Shown here one piece after another: positions 23,354-31,843 of a stretch of DNA of 64,000 bases; positions within the stretch are counted from its first letter, which is position 1; every line of letters begins with the position of its first letter. This DNA is from JASHUC01 sp963849095 (lineage in GTDB: Bacteria > Pseudomonadota > Gammaproteobacteria > Steroidobacterales > Steroidobacteraceae). The position numbers and the translations under genes are program-made. The DNA lies in assembly GCA_963849095.1 (NCBI GenBank), contig CAWKGA010000008.1:1-64000 (forward strand), in the 5' to 3' direction. The notes beneath the pieces were generated by a model. That model made no database searches and was not told the origin of the DNA. It worked only from the letters and a program-made list of their open reading frames with translations.

Positions 23354-25927
23354 TCACTCCATCGTGTGCTTGATCTCCAGGTCCACTTCGAGCGGCGCGG
23401 AGGGAACGCCGTCCACTGTGCCGGCGCCGACTGGAACTAAGTCGAATACATTGAGCCAGTAGCGCTTGTCGGTCAGGTTGACGGCGCCGAGGATGACCTG
23501 CCAGTTGCCCTTTGGCGGCTCCCACGTGACGTGTGCGTTGTATGTGGTATAGCCACCGATCCGATTGTAGGGACCGTTGACTGGGTAGGTGTAGGTATCG
23601 GTGCGGCTGCTCGCGTCGAGCCGTGCCGTCAAGGAGCCCGCCGGCAGCGAGTACGTGTACTGCACGCCTGCGTTGCCCTCCCACTTCATGAGATAGGGCG
23701 TGACCATGTTGAGCGAGATGCCCGTGGCGGGGTTGAGGCCCACGTAGTTGAAGTCGATGTAGCTGACCGACGCATCGACCTGGAAGCCGCCGGCGCGTAG
23801 CTGCGACTCCAATTCGACACCCTTCTGATGCGCATCGCCCGCGTTGTACGGCAGCGCGCAGGGCGTGCCGTAGGGGGCGACGATCCCCTCGATGCCGTCG
23901 CAGTCGCCGAGTGTCTCCTGGATATCCCGATACTGCGAGAAGTAACCGTCGAGATTGACGCGGAGGTGATTGTCGAGCCAAGTGCTCTTCAGCCCCAGCT
24001 CGTATGTGCTCAGAGTCTCGGGGTCGAAATGGACGGCCTGCTGGATGTAGAAGGGCCGCGGATCGACACCACCGCCCTTGAAGCCGGTCGAGTACTGAGC
24101 GTAGGCCATCAGCTGATCCGTGAAGCGATAGGCGAGATCCGCGCGCCAGTCGAAGCGCGAGGCCGAATAGTAGCCGGAGGCGCCGTTGAGCGAGACGCCG
24201 GTCGGCGAGATGAACAGCGGTGAGGGCGTGCCCTCGGGGGTCACGCGCACGTAGCTGTATGTCTTGTCCTGGGCCGTGTAACGCGTGCCGAACGTCGCAT
24301 CGAGCTTGGAGGTGGCGTGCCAGACGAGGTGCAGGTAACCGGCCTTGTCGTGCGCGAGAACCGGATCGTCCTGCAGGAAATTGAAGAGGCCCGGGAGCGA
24401 GGGGTCGACGTACCACAGGTCCTCGTGCGCAGGGTAAACCGTGAGCTCGCGGAAATAGTAGGCGCCCACGGTGTAGTCGAGCACCGGGCCCCAGCGGCCA
24501 CTCACCCGCAGCTCCTCGCTGAACTGGTGATGTTCCATGCCTTCCTGCCCGAGCGAGTTGGGCCAGATCGACTCACCGTTGTCCTCCGCCCAGTTGCTCG
24601 AGTAGCCCCGCTCGGAGATGATGTTCTTGACCGAGAGATCCGGACTCACGGTCCAGTTGGACAAGGACTCGCCGCCCCAGTTGAGAATCGATTGGCTGTT
24701 CTGGGCGCAGTACGCCGGCGTACCGAAGACGGGGGCTGCCGGCAGGCAGAAGTTCGTATATGTGGTGTACGGATTCGAAGGAACGAGCGCGGGCACCTTG
24801 GACACATTGTATGGCAGGAGCGCGGTGGCGCCCGTCGCGGTATTGGTCGCGGGGATCGTGATGAGCGCCCCCGTCGCGCTGGCATTGCCCTCGAGCGGGC
24901 CGGGACCGCCGTATATGAGCGTCTCGGCCGGATCTTCCTGACTCACGTTTGTCATGTCGATGATGAACTGCTGGTCGAAACTGTCACTTGCGGCCCAGCG
25001 CACCGCGACGCGACCTCCGGCGTAGCCCGTTCCGCCTTCCTGACCGTTCTGGCAGCTGCTCGCCTTGGTGAGCAAGCCCGGGGAGACCGAGTAGGTGCCC
25101 GGCGTTCCGTAGGTCGGGACGCCCGTGGAGCTGAACGTGACCGGCGTTGCCGGGAATGTCGGGTTGGCGCAGCCGAAGTCGTAGATGTTTTCGTACCCGT
25201 CCTGGTGGTTGCCCACGCCGGAGACTCGCACGAAGAGGTTGTCGGTGAGGGCGAAATCGGTCGAGGCGCGCAGCTCCACGTGTTCGCGGCTGCCGCCCAG
25301 TAGGTCGAACGTCGTGCTCTCGTTGGCGTCCGGCGCCTTCGAGAACAGCTTGATCGCGCCGCCCTCGGAATTCATGCCCTCGAGCGTGCCCTGCGGTCCG
25401 CGCAGCACCTCGACGCGGTCGAGATCGAGCAGGTCGAAGATCGACCCCGTGATGGTGCCGTAGTACACGTCATCGATATAGATACCGATGCCGGGCTCGA
25501 GCGCGGGATCGAGATCGTTCTGCCCGATGCCGCGGATGTATGCGGCCATGGAAGGACCGTATGCGGCGGACTGCGGCTCGAGGTTGACGCTCGGGGCATC
25601 CTGCGCGATGTCGAGAATGCTCGTCTGGCCGCGTTCCGCGAGCCCCTCTGCGTTGATCGCCGTGATGGCGAGCGGCGTCTGCTGCACGGACTGGGTGACG
25701 AACTGCGCCGTGACGGTCACGGTCTGCAGCTGATTCCCGCCGCCCGCCGCGGCGGTCTGACCCGTTTGGTTCTGCGCGACCGTATTCTGGTCGGCGTTCT
25801 GCGCGAGCGCGGCCGTGCCGCCGAGCAGCGCGAGTGCCGCTCCGAGCGCCATGAGCGAGCGCCCGTGCGCAGAGCGTATGCGGCGTGACGATGAGCTGCG
25901 GAAAAGCGGAGCACCTGAGCTTGGCAT
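23354..25927 (-). CDS. TonB-dependent outer-membrane receptor
   Basis: An 857-residue receptor for active import across the outer membrane. It has an extended signal region (LMALGAALALLGGTAALAQ, residues 25-43), a Gln/Asn-rich linker with a TonB box-like segment (LQTVTVTAQ), the plug domain (IRGIGQNDLDPAL, VEVLRGPQGTLEGMNSEGG) and a long beta-barrel ending in a charged-aromatic strand. The plug pattern is that of the large FecA/sphingomonad-type receptors used for oligosaccharides, aromatics or iron complexes. It is monocistronic with a 0.5-kb upstream gap. The substrate is unknown. Confidence 0.92.
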   Translation of the reverse strand: MPSSGAPLFRSSSSRRIRSAHGRSLMALGAALALLGGTAALAQNADQNTVAQNQTGQTAAAGGGNQLQTVTVTAQFVTQSVQQTPLAITAINAEGLAERGQTSILDIAQDAPSVNLEPQSAAYGPSMAAYIRGIGQNDLDPALEPGIGIYIDDVYYGTITGSIFDLLDLDRVEVLRGPQGTLEGMNSEGGAIKLFSKAPDANESTTFDLLGGSREHVELRASTDFALTDNLFVRVSGVGNHQDGYENIYDFGCANPTFPATPVTFSSTGVPTYGTPGTYSVSPGLLTKASSCQNGQEGGTGYAGGRVAVRWAASDSFDQQFIIDMTNVSQEDPAETLIYGGPGPLEGNASATGALITIPATNTATGATALLPYNVSKVPALVPSNPYTTYTNFCLPAAPVFGTPAYCAQNSQSILNWGGESLSNWTVSPDLSVKNIISERGYSSNWAEDNGESIWPNSLGQEGMEHHQFSEELRVSGRWGPVLDYTVGAYYFRELTVYPAHEDLWYVDPSLPGLFNFLQDDPVLAHDKAGYLHLVWHATSKLDATFGTRYTAQDKTYSYVRVTPEGTPSPLFISPTGVSLNGASGYYSASRFDWRADLAYRFTDQLMAYAQYSTGFKGGGVDPRPFYIQQAVHFDPETLSTYELGLKSTWLDNHLRVNLDGYFSQYRDIQETLGDCDGIEGIVAPYGTPCALPYNAGDAHQKGVELESQLRAGGFQVDASVSYIDFNYVGLNPATGISLNMVTPYLMKWEGNAGVQYTYSLPAGSLTARLDASSRTDTYTYPVNGPYNRIGGYTTYNAHVTWEPPKGNWQVILGAVNLTDKRYWLNVFDLVPVGAGTVDGVPSAPLEVDLEIKHTME

Positions 25928-26421
25928 CGCGAGTCCCCTCTACTCGTGTAGCGGTGCAGCCCTCCCTGGCGAGGCGACCTCCGCGCGCCGCTCACCAAGC
26001 AAGCGTTTTTCTAGGCGGAGGTTCTGTTCGAGCGTAGCGGTTGCGACGAGCTCATGTCAATGATAAGCAACGGCCAACCGCAGGTCCCGGCCCGTGCGGC
26101 CCTCGGCAGCCCGCGCCGCACCACCGGCCTTTGCGCGCCGGCAACGAACCGGGGGCGATTCACCTGAAATCGCTCGCATAGGAGATCGTCAGGACCGGCA
26201 ATTGCTACTACTGTTGTGCCTTTTCCACGACACAGGGCAACTTTCGCTTGCCTGGACCGTCCTCACTGCGGCGCACTGAAAGCCGCGTACGTTGCTCAGA
26301 CCCAACGTAAGTATTTCAAGCCAGTCGGACACGTGAGCCCTTCGGCCACGCCGGTATTCGGCGGGCGGCGCACCGTCCATCAGCCACTCGAGATTCGAGG
26401 AGTCATGCGCGATGGAGAGTT
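25928..26421. other. intergenic region, no gene recognised
   Basis: About 490 bp between the TonB receptor start and the end of the ring-cleavage operon. Short frames are present on both strands without family character. The receptor promoter must lie at the left side. I see no RNA gene or clear terminator. Confidence 0.4.
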
Positions 26422-26649
26422 CTAATGCGGTGCGTGCTCGCTGCGCCGGCGGAACGGAAGCGTCAGCAGAAAGAGCACGAGGCGCGCGTTGAGGAGCTTC
26501 AGTCCCTTGCGTGCCTCGTCCGGCCGAAGCCTCGCCGCGAGCGGCATGGCCCCGAAGGCCTTGCCTCGGATGAGAAGCTGATTGCCGTCGCGCTCGATCG
26601 ACTCGATGCGCATGAGCTCGCTCCCGTCCTGGGCGGAGTAGAGCTTCAT
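26422..26649 (-). CDS. small hypothetical protein at the end of the ring-cleavage operon
   Basis: A 75-residue protein starting at ATG 26649, which overlaps the stop of the alpha/beta hydrolase (atga). It has an ordered beta-rich start (MKLYSAQDGSELMRIESIER, then NQLLIRGKAFG) and a hydrophobic C-terminal segment (LNARLVLFLLTLPF). No family is assigned. The coupling shows it belongs to the operon. It could be a small accessory or a membrane-associated subunit. Confidence 0.65.
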   Translation of the reverse strand: MKLYSAQDGSELMRIESIERDGNQLLIRGKAFGAMPLAARLRPDEARKGLKLLNARLVLFLLTLPFRRRSEHAPH

Positions 26650-27452
26650 GCGAGGAATCGGGCGACGCACTCGCGCGCCTCTTCCAGCTCGTCGAGCACG
26701 AGGTGGCCGGCGTTCTCGAACTCCGCGAGCTTCGCGTTGGGCAGCAGCTCCATCCATTTCGCCGACCTGCCGAACGGCGCGAGCCGGTCGGCCTTTGACC
26801 ACACGAGCAGCGTCGGCATGGTCACGCGATGCAGCCAGTGCTCAAGCCTCGGATTGAAAGGGCCCTGCGCTGCGAGCTTCCCGGTCGATTTGAGCTCGCG
26901 CGCGATGGTGGCGGCGTGGCGCTCGGCATCCTCGGACCGGCGGCGCGGCAGGTACGGTTGCAGGAGGGCGACATCGCTTACCAGATAGGAGTACATCTCG
27001 TCGAGCGACCAGGAGCCCATCGGCGGGCCGCGATGGCCTGGGTCGGCGAGACCGGCCGGGGCGACCAGCACGAGCCGGCGCACCCGATGGCTGTGCGCCA
27101 CTGCGAACTCCGCGGCCATCCAGCCGCCGAGCGAGAAGCCGACGAGATCGAACTGCACCAGATTGAGCTGATCGAAGAGGTCCAGGTAGTGCAGCAGATA
27201 CTCGCTCATCGAGTCCATGCCGGGGTCGTCGCCGGACTCACCCCATCCGGGGTGGAACGGCGCGATGACCTTGAATCGCTCCGTCCAGGGGCGCGCGAAG
27301 TCGATGCCGTGCCATGCGCCGGCGCCGTGCCAGTACACGACCGGGCGGCCCTGTCCGCCCATGTGGACGACCGTCTTCACGCCGTTGACCGAGTACTCGT
27401 GGCGCTTGAACCCCCTGGGGGGCGTCTCGCCGCGATGGTCCAGTGTCGCCAT
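26646..27452 (-). CDS. alpha/beta-fold hydrolase
   Basis: A 268-residue alpha/beta hydrolase. It shows the oxyanion-loop HGAG (VVYWHGAGAWHG), the nucleophile elbow GFSLGG near residue 110, an acid residue in VWSKADRLAP and the catalytic His in NAGHLVLDE. This is the classical triad order. In ring-cleavage operons such enzymes hydrolyse carbon-carbon bonds of meta-cleavage products or esters and lactones. Here it follows the MBL-fold gene in the same operon, so it probably acts on a pathway intermediate or on an ester entering it. Confidence 0.88.
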   Translation of the reverse strand: MATLDHRGETPPRGFKRHEYSVNGVKTVVHMGGQGRPVVYWHGAGAWHGIDFARPWTERFKVIAPFHPGWGESGDDPGMDSMSEYLLHYLDLFDQLNLVQFDLVGFSLGGWMAAEFAVAHSHRVRRLVLVAPAGLADPGHRGPPMGSWSLDEMYSYLVSDVALLQPYLPRRRSEDAERHAATIARELKSTGKLAAQGPFNPRLEHWLHRVTMPTLLVWSKADRLAPFGRSAKWMELLPNAKLAEFENAGHLVLDELEEARECVARFLA

Positions 27453-27504
27453 GCTTCCGCTCCCTTCGCGCGTCCGGCTGCCGCCGCGCCTACCCCCCAG
27501 CTTC

Positions 27505-28329
27505 TCAGCCGGCCGGCTCGGCGTCCAGCCTCACGGCGATCCCCTCGAGGGCCTGGGTCGGGGCGCGGTAGCGCTGCATCACCGAGGGGTCGTGGCCGGG
27601 CACGATGTACCGCGGAGCGGTCGCGAGCTCGCGCAGCCTTTGCCATCCGTCGACCATCTGGGTCACGTCCGCGACCACCGGGAAGGGCCGGGCCTCATCC
27701 ATGTTGGCTGCGTAGTGGCTCGCATCGGAGGCGAGCACCAGCCATCCGAGGCGGGTCCAGACGCGAACCACCTGCAGTCCCTTCGTATGGCCGCCCACGA
27801 GGTGCACGGTGAGCCCCGGTGCGATCTCGGCATCGCCGTCGTGAAAGCTCACGCGCCCCCCGTAGACATTCCGCACCATCGCGACGACCTCGTCAACCTC
27901 GTACGCAGCGGAGAAGAACTCCGTCGCCATATAGCGGCCGGTGGCATAGGCCATCTCGCGGTCCTGCAGGTGGAAACGGGCCCGGGGAAACAGGTCGAAG
28001 TTCCCGACGTGATCGTAGTGGAGGTGAGTGATCACGACGTTCGCGACGCTCGCCGCATCCACATCGAGTAGCCGCAGCCCCTCGACCGGCGACCGCAGGA
28101 ACTGCCGGTGTCGGCGTCGCGCCGCCGCCTCGTTGAATCCGGTATCGATCACGATGGCCTCGGAAGCGCGGCGCGCGAGCCAGACGAAGTAGTCCATCCG
28201 CGCCGCGCTCTCGTGCGGATCGCCGCCGATGAAGTTCTCGGCGGCGCGCCGCTCGACGGTCGCGTAGCGGATGGCATAGACCTCGAACGGTCCGGCCGCA
28301 GGCTCGATCACGGTCTTCGTTCGCGCCAT
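27505..28329 (-). CDS. metallo-beta-lactamase-fold hydrolase (AHL-lactonase-like)
   Basis: A 274-residue enzyme with the dinuclear zinc motif THLHYDHVG (residues about 100-108), a third histidine in LVGGHTKG, an Asp in VLASDASHY and a final His in VPGHDP. This order matches the N-acyl-homoserine-lactonase group of the superfamily. Because it lies in an aromatic operon it may open a pathway lactone instead of a signal molecule. Start ATG 28329 gives 14 bp after the LigB stop at 28343. The acyl-homoserine lactonase role cannot be excluded. Confidence 0.87.
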   Translation of the reverse strand: MARTKTVIEPAAGPFEVYAIRYATVERRAAENFIGGDPHESAARMDYFVWLARRASEAIVIDTGFNEAAARRRHRQFLRSPVEGLRLLDVDAASVANVVITHLHYDHVGNFDLFPRARFHLQDREMAYATGRYMATEFFSAAYEVDEVVAMVRNVYGGRVSFHDGDAEIAPGLTVHLVGGHTKGLQVVRVWTRLGWLVLASDASHYAANMDEARPFPVVADVTQMVDGWQRLRELATAPRYIVPGHDPSVMQRYRAPTQALEGIAVRLDAEPAG

Positions 28330-28342
28330 GTCTTTGAGTCCC

Positions 28343-29185
28343 TCACCCGCGCGCGTCGGCGAGCGGGGCAATATCGATCACCGCAACCGTGCACCCTACC
28401 GCGAAGATCGGGATGGGCGCGTAGAACCACAGCGCGCCCCGGCTGCCTTCGGTGCAGCCGGCAAGGGCGATGAAAGTGCGGATCTCGAAGCCGCCCTGGC
28501 CCGCTTCGCGATACGTGTCCTCGTCCGTGTAGGCGAGCAGCTCCTCGCGACGATTGCCGAGGAACCTGTCGAGGAAGGCGCGGTCCCACGGCTCGTTGAT
28601 CTTTCCGGAGTCGGGCGTCGCGGGCCAGTGCGAGATGCCTCCCGTCGAGACGACCGCCAGGCGCTCCGGCGCCTCGTCGCAGGCGCGGCGCAGAGCGCGG
28701 CCGAAGACCCAGCAGCGCTCGAGAGGAATGAGCGGCGGTCCCTGACAGTTGATGTTCACGGGGATGACGGGCAGGTCGTACCGGGGAGTGAGGAAGTGGA
28801 GCGGGACCATGATGCCGTGGTCGAACTTCCATTCCTCGGCATAGGCGAGGTCTGCCTCACGCATCATCCCGGTGATGAGGCGCTGCGACAGGTCCGGCGC
28901 GCCCGGGACCTTGGTGCGCTCGATGCGCAGCCACTCCTCGTCCTCGATGGGCCCCTCGTAAGAGTCCGCCATGCCGACGCAGAGCGACGGCATGTTGCTC
29001 ATGAAGAAATTGGCGAAGTGCTCGGCGCCGATCACGACGAGCGCGTCGGGCCGCGCCGCCTCGAGCGCCCGGCGCATCCGATCGAGGCTCGCGTAGAACC
29101 CATCGCGCAGGGCGGGATCGGCGCGATGAGCCCGTCCCGTGATGCCGGGCGCGTGGCTGCAGGCTCCCGCGAATACGAGGCTCAT
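28343..29185 (-). CDS. LigB-type extradiol dioxygenase, catalytic (beta) subunit
   Basis: Class III extradiol dioxygenase cleaving a dihydroxylated ring beside the hydroxyls, using Fe(II). The 280-residue protein has the LigB Fe-site histidines in ACSHAPGI (residue 12) and in IGAEHFANFF, and an active-site histidine in TGGISHWP. LigB partners with LigA, whose gene lies immediately upstream and overlaps by 4 bp (atga). Start ATG 29185 follows a clear start of the family (MSLVFAGACSH). Combined with HpaE/HpaF homologues it may cleave homoprotocatechuate or a protocatechuate-like ring. Confidence 0.9.
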   Translation of the reverse strand: MSLVFAGACSHAPGITGRAHRADPALRDGFYASLDRMRRALEAARPDALVVIGAEHFANFFMSNMPSLCVGMADSYEGPIEDEEWLRIERTKVPGAPDLSQRLITGMMREADLAYAEEWKFDHGIMVPLHFLTPRYDLPVIPVNINCQGPPLIPLERCWVFGRALRRACDEAPERLAVVSTGGISHWPATPDSGKINEPWDRAFLDRFLGNRREELLAYTDEDTYREAGQGGFEIRTFIALAGCTEGSRGALWFYAPIPIFAVGCTVAVIDIAPLADARG

Positions 29186-29490
29186 GCGCTTCCGGCCGCC
29201 CTCTTGTACAGGCCCGTGCGGACGGGGCCGTAGCGCTTCTCGCCCTGGCGCATCGCCTCGATGTAGGCGTCCCATTCGTATCCGCGAAGCGCCGCATAGT
29301 GCATGAGGAGCTGCCCGTTGACGCCCATCACGTAGAGCAGCCCGATATCCGGCTCGCGGATGGCGCGCCGCTCCTCCGGGTTGAGCTCGAAGTCCTCGAG
29401 CAGAGCGTCGAAGCTCTCCTCGTACTGCTTGCGCACGGAGGAATCGCGGTTCAACTGATAGAGCAGCTTCTGGACGTGATAGAGGCTCAT
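29182..29490 (-). CDS. LigA-type small (alpha) subunit of an extradiol dioxygenase
   Basis: A 102-residue helical protein (VQKLLYQLNRDSSVRKQYEE, then ALLEDFELNPEERRAI, then MHYAALRGYEWDAYIEAM). This is the LigA (protocatechuate 4,5-dioxygenase alpha subunit) signature, covering the entrance of the LigB active site. Its gene overlaps both the hpaR-like gene (upstream) and ligB (downstream) by four bases, so subunit stoichiometry is kept by coupled translation. Length is close to the 100-140 residues of the family. Confidence 0.88.
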   Translation of the reverse strand: MSLYHVQKLLYQLNRDSSVRKQYEESFDALLEDFELNPEERRAIREPDIGLLYVMGVNGQLLMHYAALRGYEWDAYIEAMRQGEKRYGPVRTGLYKRAAGSA

Positions 29491-30017
29491 GATCGGCGCG
29501 TCCCGGCGGCGGAGCGCCGCACGACCGGAGGCCGTGCGAGGCACTCCTCGAGCTCGCCGAGCAGCTCGAAGAGCTGCCGCAAGCGCTCGGGGCCGAAGCG
29601 CTCCTCGATGGCCCGGTAGATCTTCTCCGACTGCGGCGCGTGCGCGGCGATGAGGTCGAGGCCCCCGGGCGCCAGCGCGACGACCGAGCGGCGCATGTCG
29701 GAGGCGACCGGGCGCCTCGCGACGAGGCCGCGCGCTGCGAGATCCGGAAGGATCCGCGAGAGGCTCGGCGGATGCAGGCAGGTGCGGGCGGCGAGCTCGG
29801 TGATCTCGAGCCCGGGATGTCCGGCGAGCGCGCGCAGGACTCGCCACTGCTGCTCGGTCACGCCATGAGTGCGCAGCCCCGGCCGGAAGCGGCTCATGAC
29901 GCGCTCCCGGGCCCTGAGCAGCGCCATGGGCAGGGAGCTTGAGAACGCACGGATCGGGAGCGGCGCGCGCGCGATGCGCTCGCCGCGAGCAACGGCTTTC
30001 GCGGGGTCAGGCCGCAT
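29487..30017 (-). CDS. hpaR: MarR-family regulator, HpaR-like
   Basis: A 176-residue winged-helix repressor. The start of the domain (IRAFSSSLPMALLRARERVM) and the recognition part (GVTEQQWRVLRALAGHPGLEITELAARTCLHPPSLSRILPDL, cut here for length) match HpaR, the repressor of homoprotocatechuate meta-cleavage operons. HpaR normally releases DNA on binding a pathway substrate. Its gene is in the middle of the operon it would control, between the FAH hydrolase and ligA, so autoregulation is likely. Start ATG 30017 overlaps the FAH stop (30007) by 11 bp. Confidence 0.85.
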   Translation of the reverse strand: MRPDPAKAVARGERIARAPLPIRAFSSSLPMALLRARERVMSRFRPGLRTHGVTEQQWRVLRALAGHPGLEITELAARTCLHPPSLSRILPDLAARGLVARRPVASDMRRSVVALAPGGLDLIAAHAPQSEKIYRAIEERFGPERLRQLFELLGELEECLARPPVVRRSAAGTRRS

Positions 30018-30867
30018 CGTCGACCACGACATTGCGCAGCGTCCCCACCCGGGAGACTTCCACCTCGACGACATCGCCGGGGCGCAGGTATCGCGGTGGA
30101 TCGAAGCGCGCGCCCGCGCCGCTCGGCGTGCCCGAGAAGATCACATCGCCCGGCTCGAGCGTGCAGAACGCGGAGAGATACGCGATGAGATAGGGTATCG
30201 GAAACAGCATGCGGTCGCTCGTGTCGTCCTGGCGCTGCTCGCCGTTCACGCGAGTGGTCACGCGGAGCGCGGCTGCACCGACCTCGTCCGAGGTCACGAC
30301 CCAGGGACCGAGGGACCCGGAGCGGTCGAAATTCTTGCCCGGCGTGACGTTGAACTTCGCATGACGGAGCCAGTCCCGCACCGAGCCTTCGTTTCCGCAC
30401 GTGTAGCCGAGCACGTGGGACAGAGCCTCCTCGCTGCGCACCCTGCGGCCGCCGCGCCCGATGACGACGACGATCTCCCCCTCGTAGTCGAGCTGCTCGG
30501 ACTCCCGGGGCCTGACGATCGGCTCCTCGTGGGCGCAGAGCGAGGTGTGCGTGCGCATGAAGATGCTCGGGTACTTCGGCCGCTCGCTGCCGTCCCGGTA
30601 CTCCTCGTTCCGCTCGGGGTAGTTGACCCCGATGCAGAAGTACCGGGTGCGCCCCGCCGGGCTCAGGATCTTCACCTCGCCGAGCGAGTAGTCGGCTGTG
30701 GTACCCGAGCGCACCAGCTCGAGGGCCGGCCCGAGCACGCCGGAGCGAATGAACGACGTGAGGTCCGTCGCGCCGGCGTCGAGCCTCGTCCCGAGGTCGA
30801 GGACGCCGCCGTCCACCAGGGCACCGAAGGACTGCCGGCCGCGAGCCGAGAAGTTGAGCAGCTTCAC
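30007..30867 (-). CDS. fumarylacetoacetate-hydrolase family enzyme (HpaG-like decarboxylase/isomerase)
   Basis: A 286-residue FAH-fold, divalent-metal enzyme. The active-site segments GVNYPERNEEY, DYEGEIVVVIGRGGR and CGNEGSVRDW are present, and the C-terminal FSGTPSGAG is the family hallmark. In homoprotocatechuate pathways this family decarboxylates and isomerises 5-oxopent-3-ene-1,2,5-tricarboxylate. Canonical HpaG in E. coli is a double-length fusion; this is the single-domain form. GTG start 30867 overlaps the aldolase stop (30864) by 4 bp. Confidence 0.88.
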   Translation of the reverse strand: MKLLNFSARGRQSFGALVDGGVLDLGTRLDAGATDLTSFIRSGVLGPALELVRSGTTADYSLGEVKILSPAGRTRYFCIGVNYPERNEEYRDGSERPKYPSIFMRTHTSLCAHEEPIVRPRESEQLDYEGEIVVVIGRGGRRVRSEEALSHVLGYTCGNEGSVRDWLRHAKFNVTPGKNFDRSGSLGPWVVTSDEVGAAALRVTTRVNGEQRQDDTSDRMLFPIPYLIAYLSAFCTLEPGDVIFSGTPSGAGARFDPPRYLRPGDVVEVEVSRVGTLRNVVVDDAA

Positions 30868-31796
30868 GCCGGGCGGCCCTGCGCGGCTGCCGCGCTTCCC
30901 TCGAGCAGCCGCGCGCGCTCGAGGACTCCGTCGAGGCGCCGCTCGAGATCCGCCGTGGCCGGCACCATGGGCAGGCGATGCTCGTTCGTCCGCAGCAGCC
31001 CGAGGCGCCTCATCATGTACTTGATCGGGATGGGGTTGGTATCGAAGAAGACCGCCTGGTTGAGCTCGAACAGCCGGTGGTGCAGCTCCCGGGCCCCCGC
31101 AAGATCGTTGCGTGAGACCGCCTCGCAGAGGTCCGCGAGGGCCCGCGGCTTGAGGTTGCCGACGGCGTTCATGAGCCCGCACGCGCCGACCGCCATCATG
31201 GGAAAGCTCAACTCCTCGAGCCCGACGAAGACCTTGAACCCGGTGCCGAGCGCCGCGAAGCACTCGGAGACGAAGCCGAGATCGTTCACGGCGTGCTTCA
31301 TGCCGACGAAGGTCGGCGAGCGTTGCCGCAGCTCCTTCAACGTGTCCAGCGTGACGCTCACCGCCGCGCGGCCCGGAATGTGATACACCATCCACGGGAG
31401 CGGCGCGATGGATGCGAGCTCCAGGTAGTAGGCGACGAGCCCGCGCTGCGGCGGCCTGATGAAGTAGGGCGTCACGATGAGCAGCGCGTCGGCGCCCGCG
31501 CGGGCCGCGTGCTCGGTGAGCCGCTTGCTGTCGGCGAGCGACTGGGTGCCGGTCGCGGCAACCACCGGCACCCGCCCCGCCGCAACCTGTATCGCGACAT
31601 CGACCAGCCGGTTGCGCTCCTCAACGCTGAGCGTGGAGGGCTCGGCGGTCGTGCCGTTGACGAGAATGCCATGGGTGCCGTTCTCGATCTGGAACGACAC
31701 GAGCCGGGCGTACGTGTCGTAGTCCACCTCGCCGTTGCGAAACGGCGTGATGAGAGGCGGCATCGAGCCTTTCAGGCGATCCGGACGATCAGTCAT
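30864..31796 (-). CDS. DapA/NanA-family aldolase (probable retro-aldolase of the pathway)
   Basis: A 310-residue class I aldolase of the dihydrodipicolinate synthase superfamily. The Schiff-base lysine is in TFVGMKHAV, the catalytic tyrosine in WMVYHIPGR, and the pyruvate-binding motif is GTTAEPST (family GTTGE). True DapA makes lysine precursors, but this one sits between HpaE- and HpaG-like genes. The pathway needs an aldolase splitting 4-hydroxy-2-oxoheptanedioate into pyruvate and succinate semialdehyde, usually HpaI of another fold. A replacement of HpaI is a reasonable inference. Confidence 0.85.
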   Translation of the reverse strand: MTDRPDRLKGSMPPLITPFRNGEVDYDTYARLVSFQIENGTHGILVNGTTAEPSTLSVEERNRLVDVAIQVAAGRVPVVAATGTQSLADSKRLTEHAARAGADALLIVTPYFIRPPQRGLVAYYLELASIAPLPWMVYHIPGRAAVSVTLDTLKELRQRSPTFVGMKHAVNDLGFVSECFAALGTGFKVFVGLEELSFPMMAVGACGLMNAVGNLKPRALADLCEAVSRNDLAGARELHHRLFELNQAVFFDTNPIPIKYMMRRLGLLRTNEHRLPMVPATADLERRLDGVLERARLLEGSAAAAQGRPA

Positions 31797-31843
31797 GCTC
31801 GTTCACTCGTTGGCGATCCGCGCTCAGCCGTGCACACCCGAGC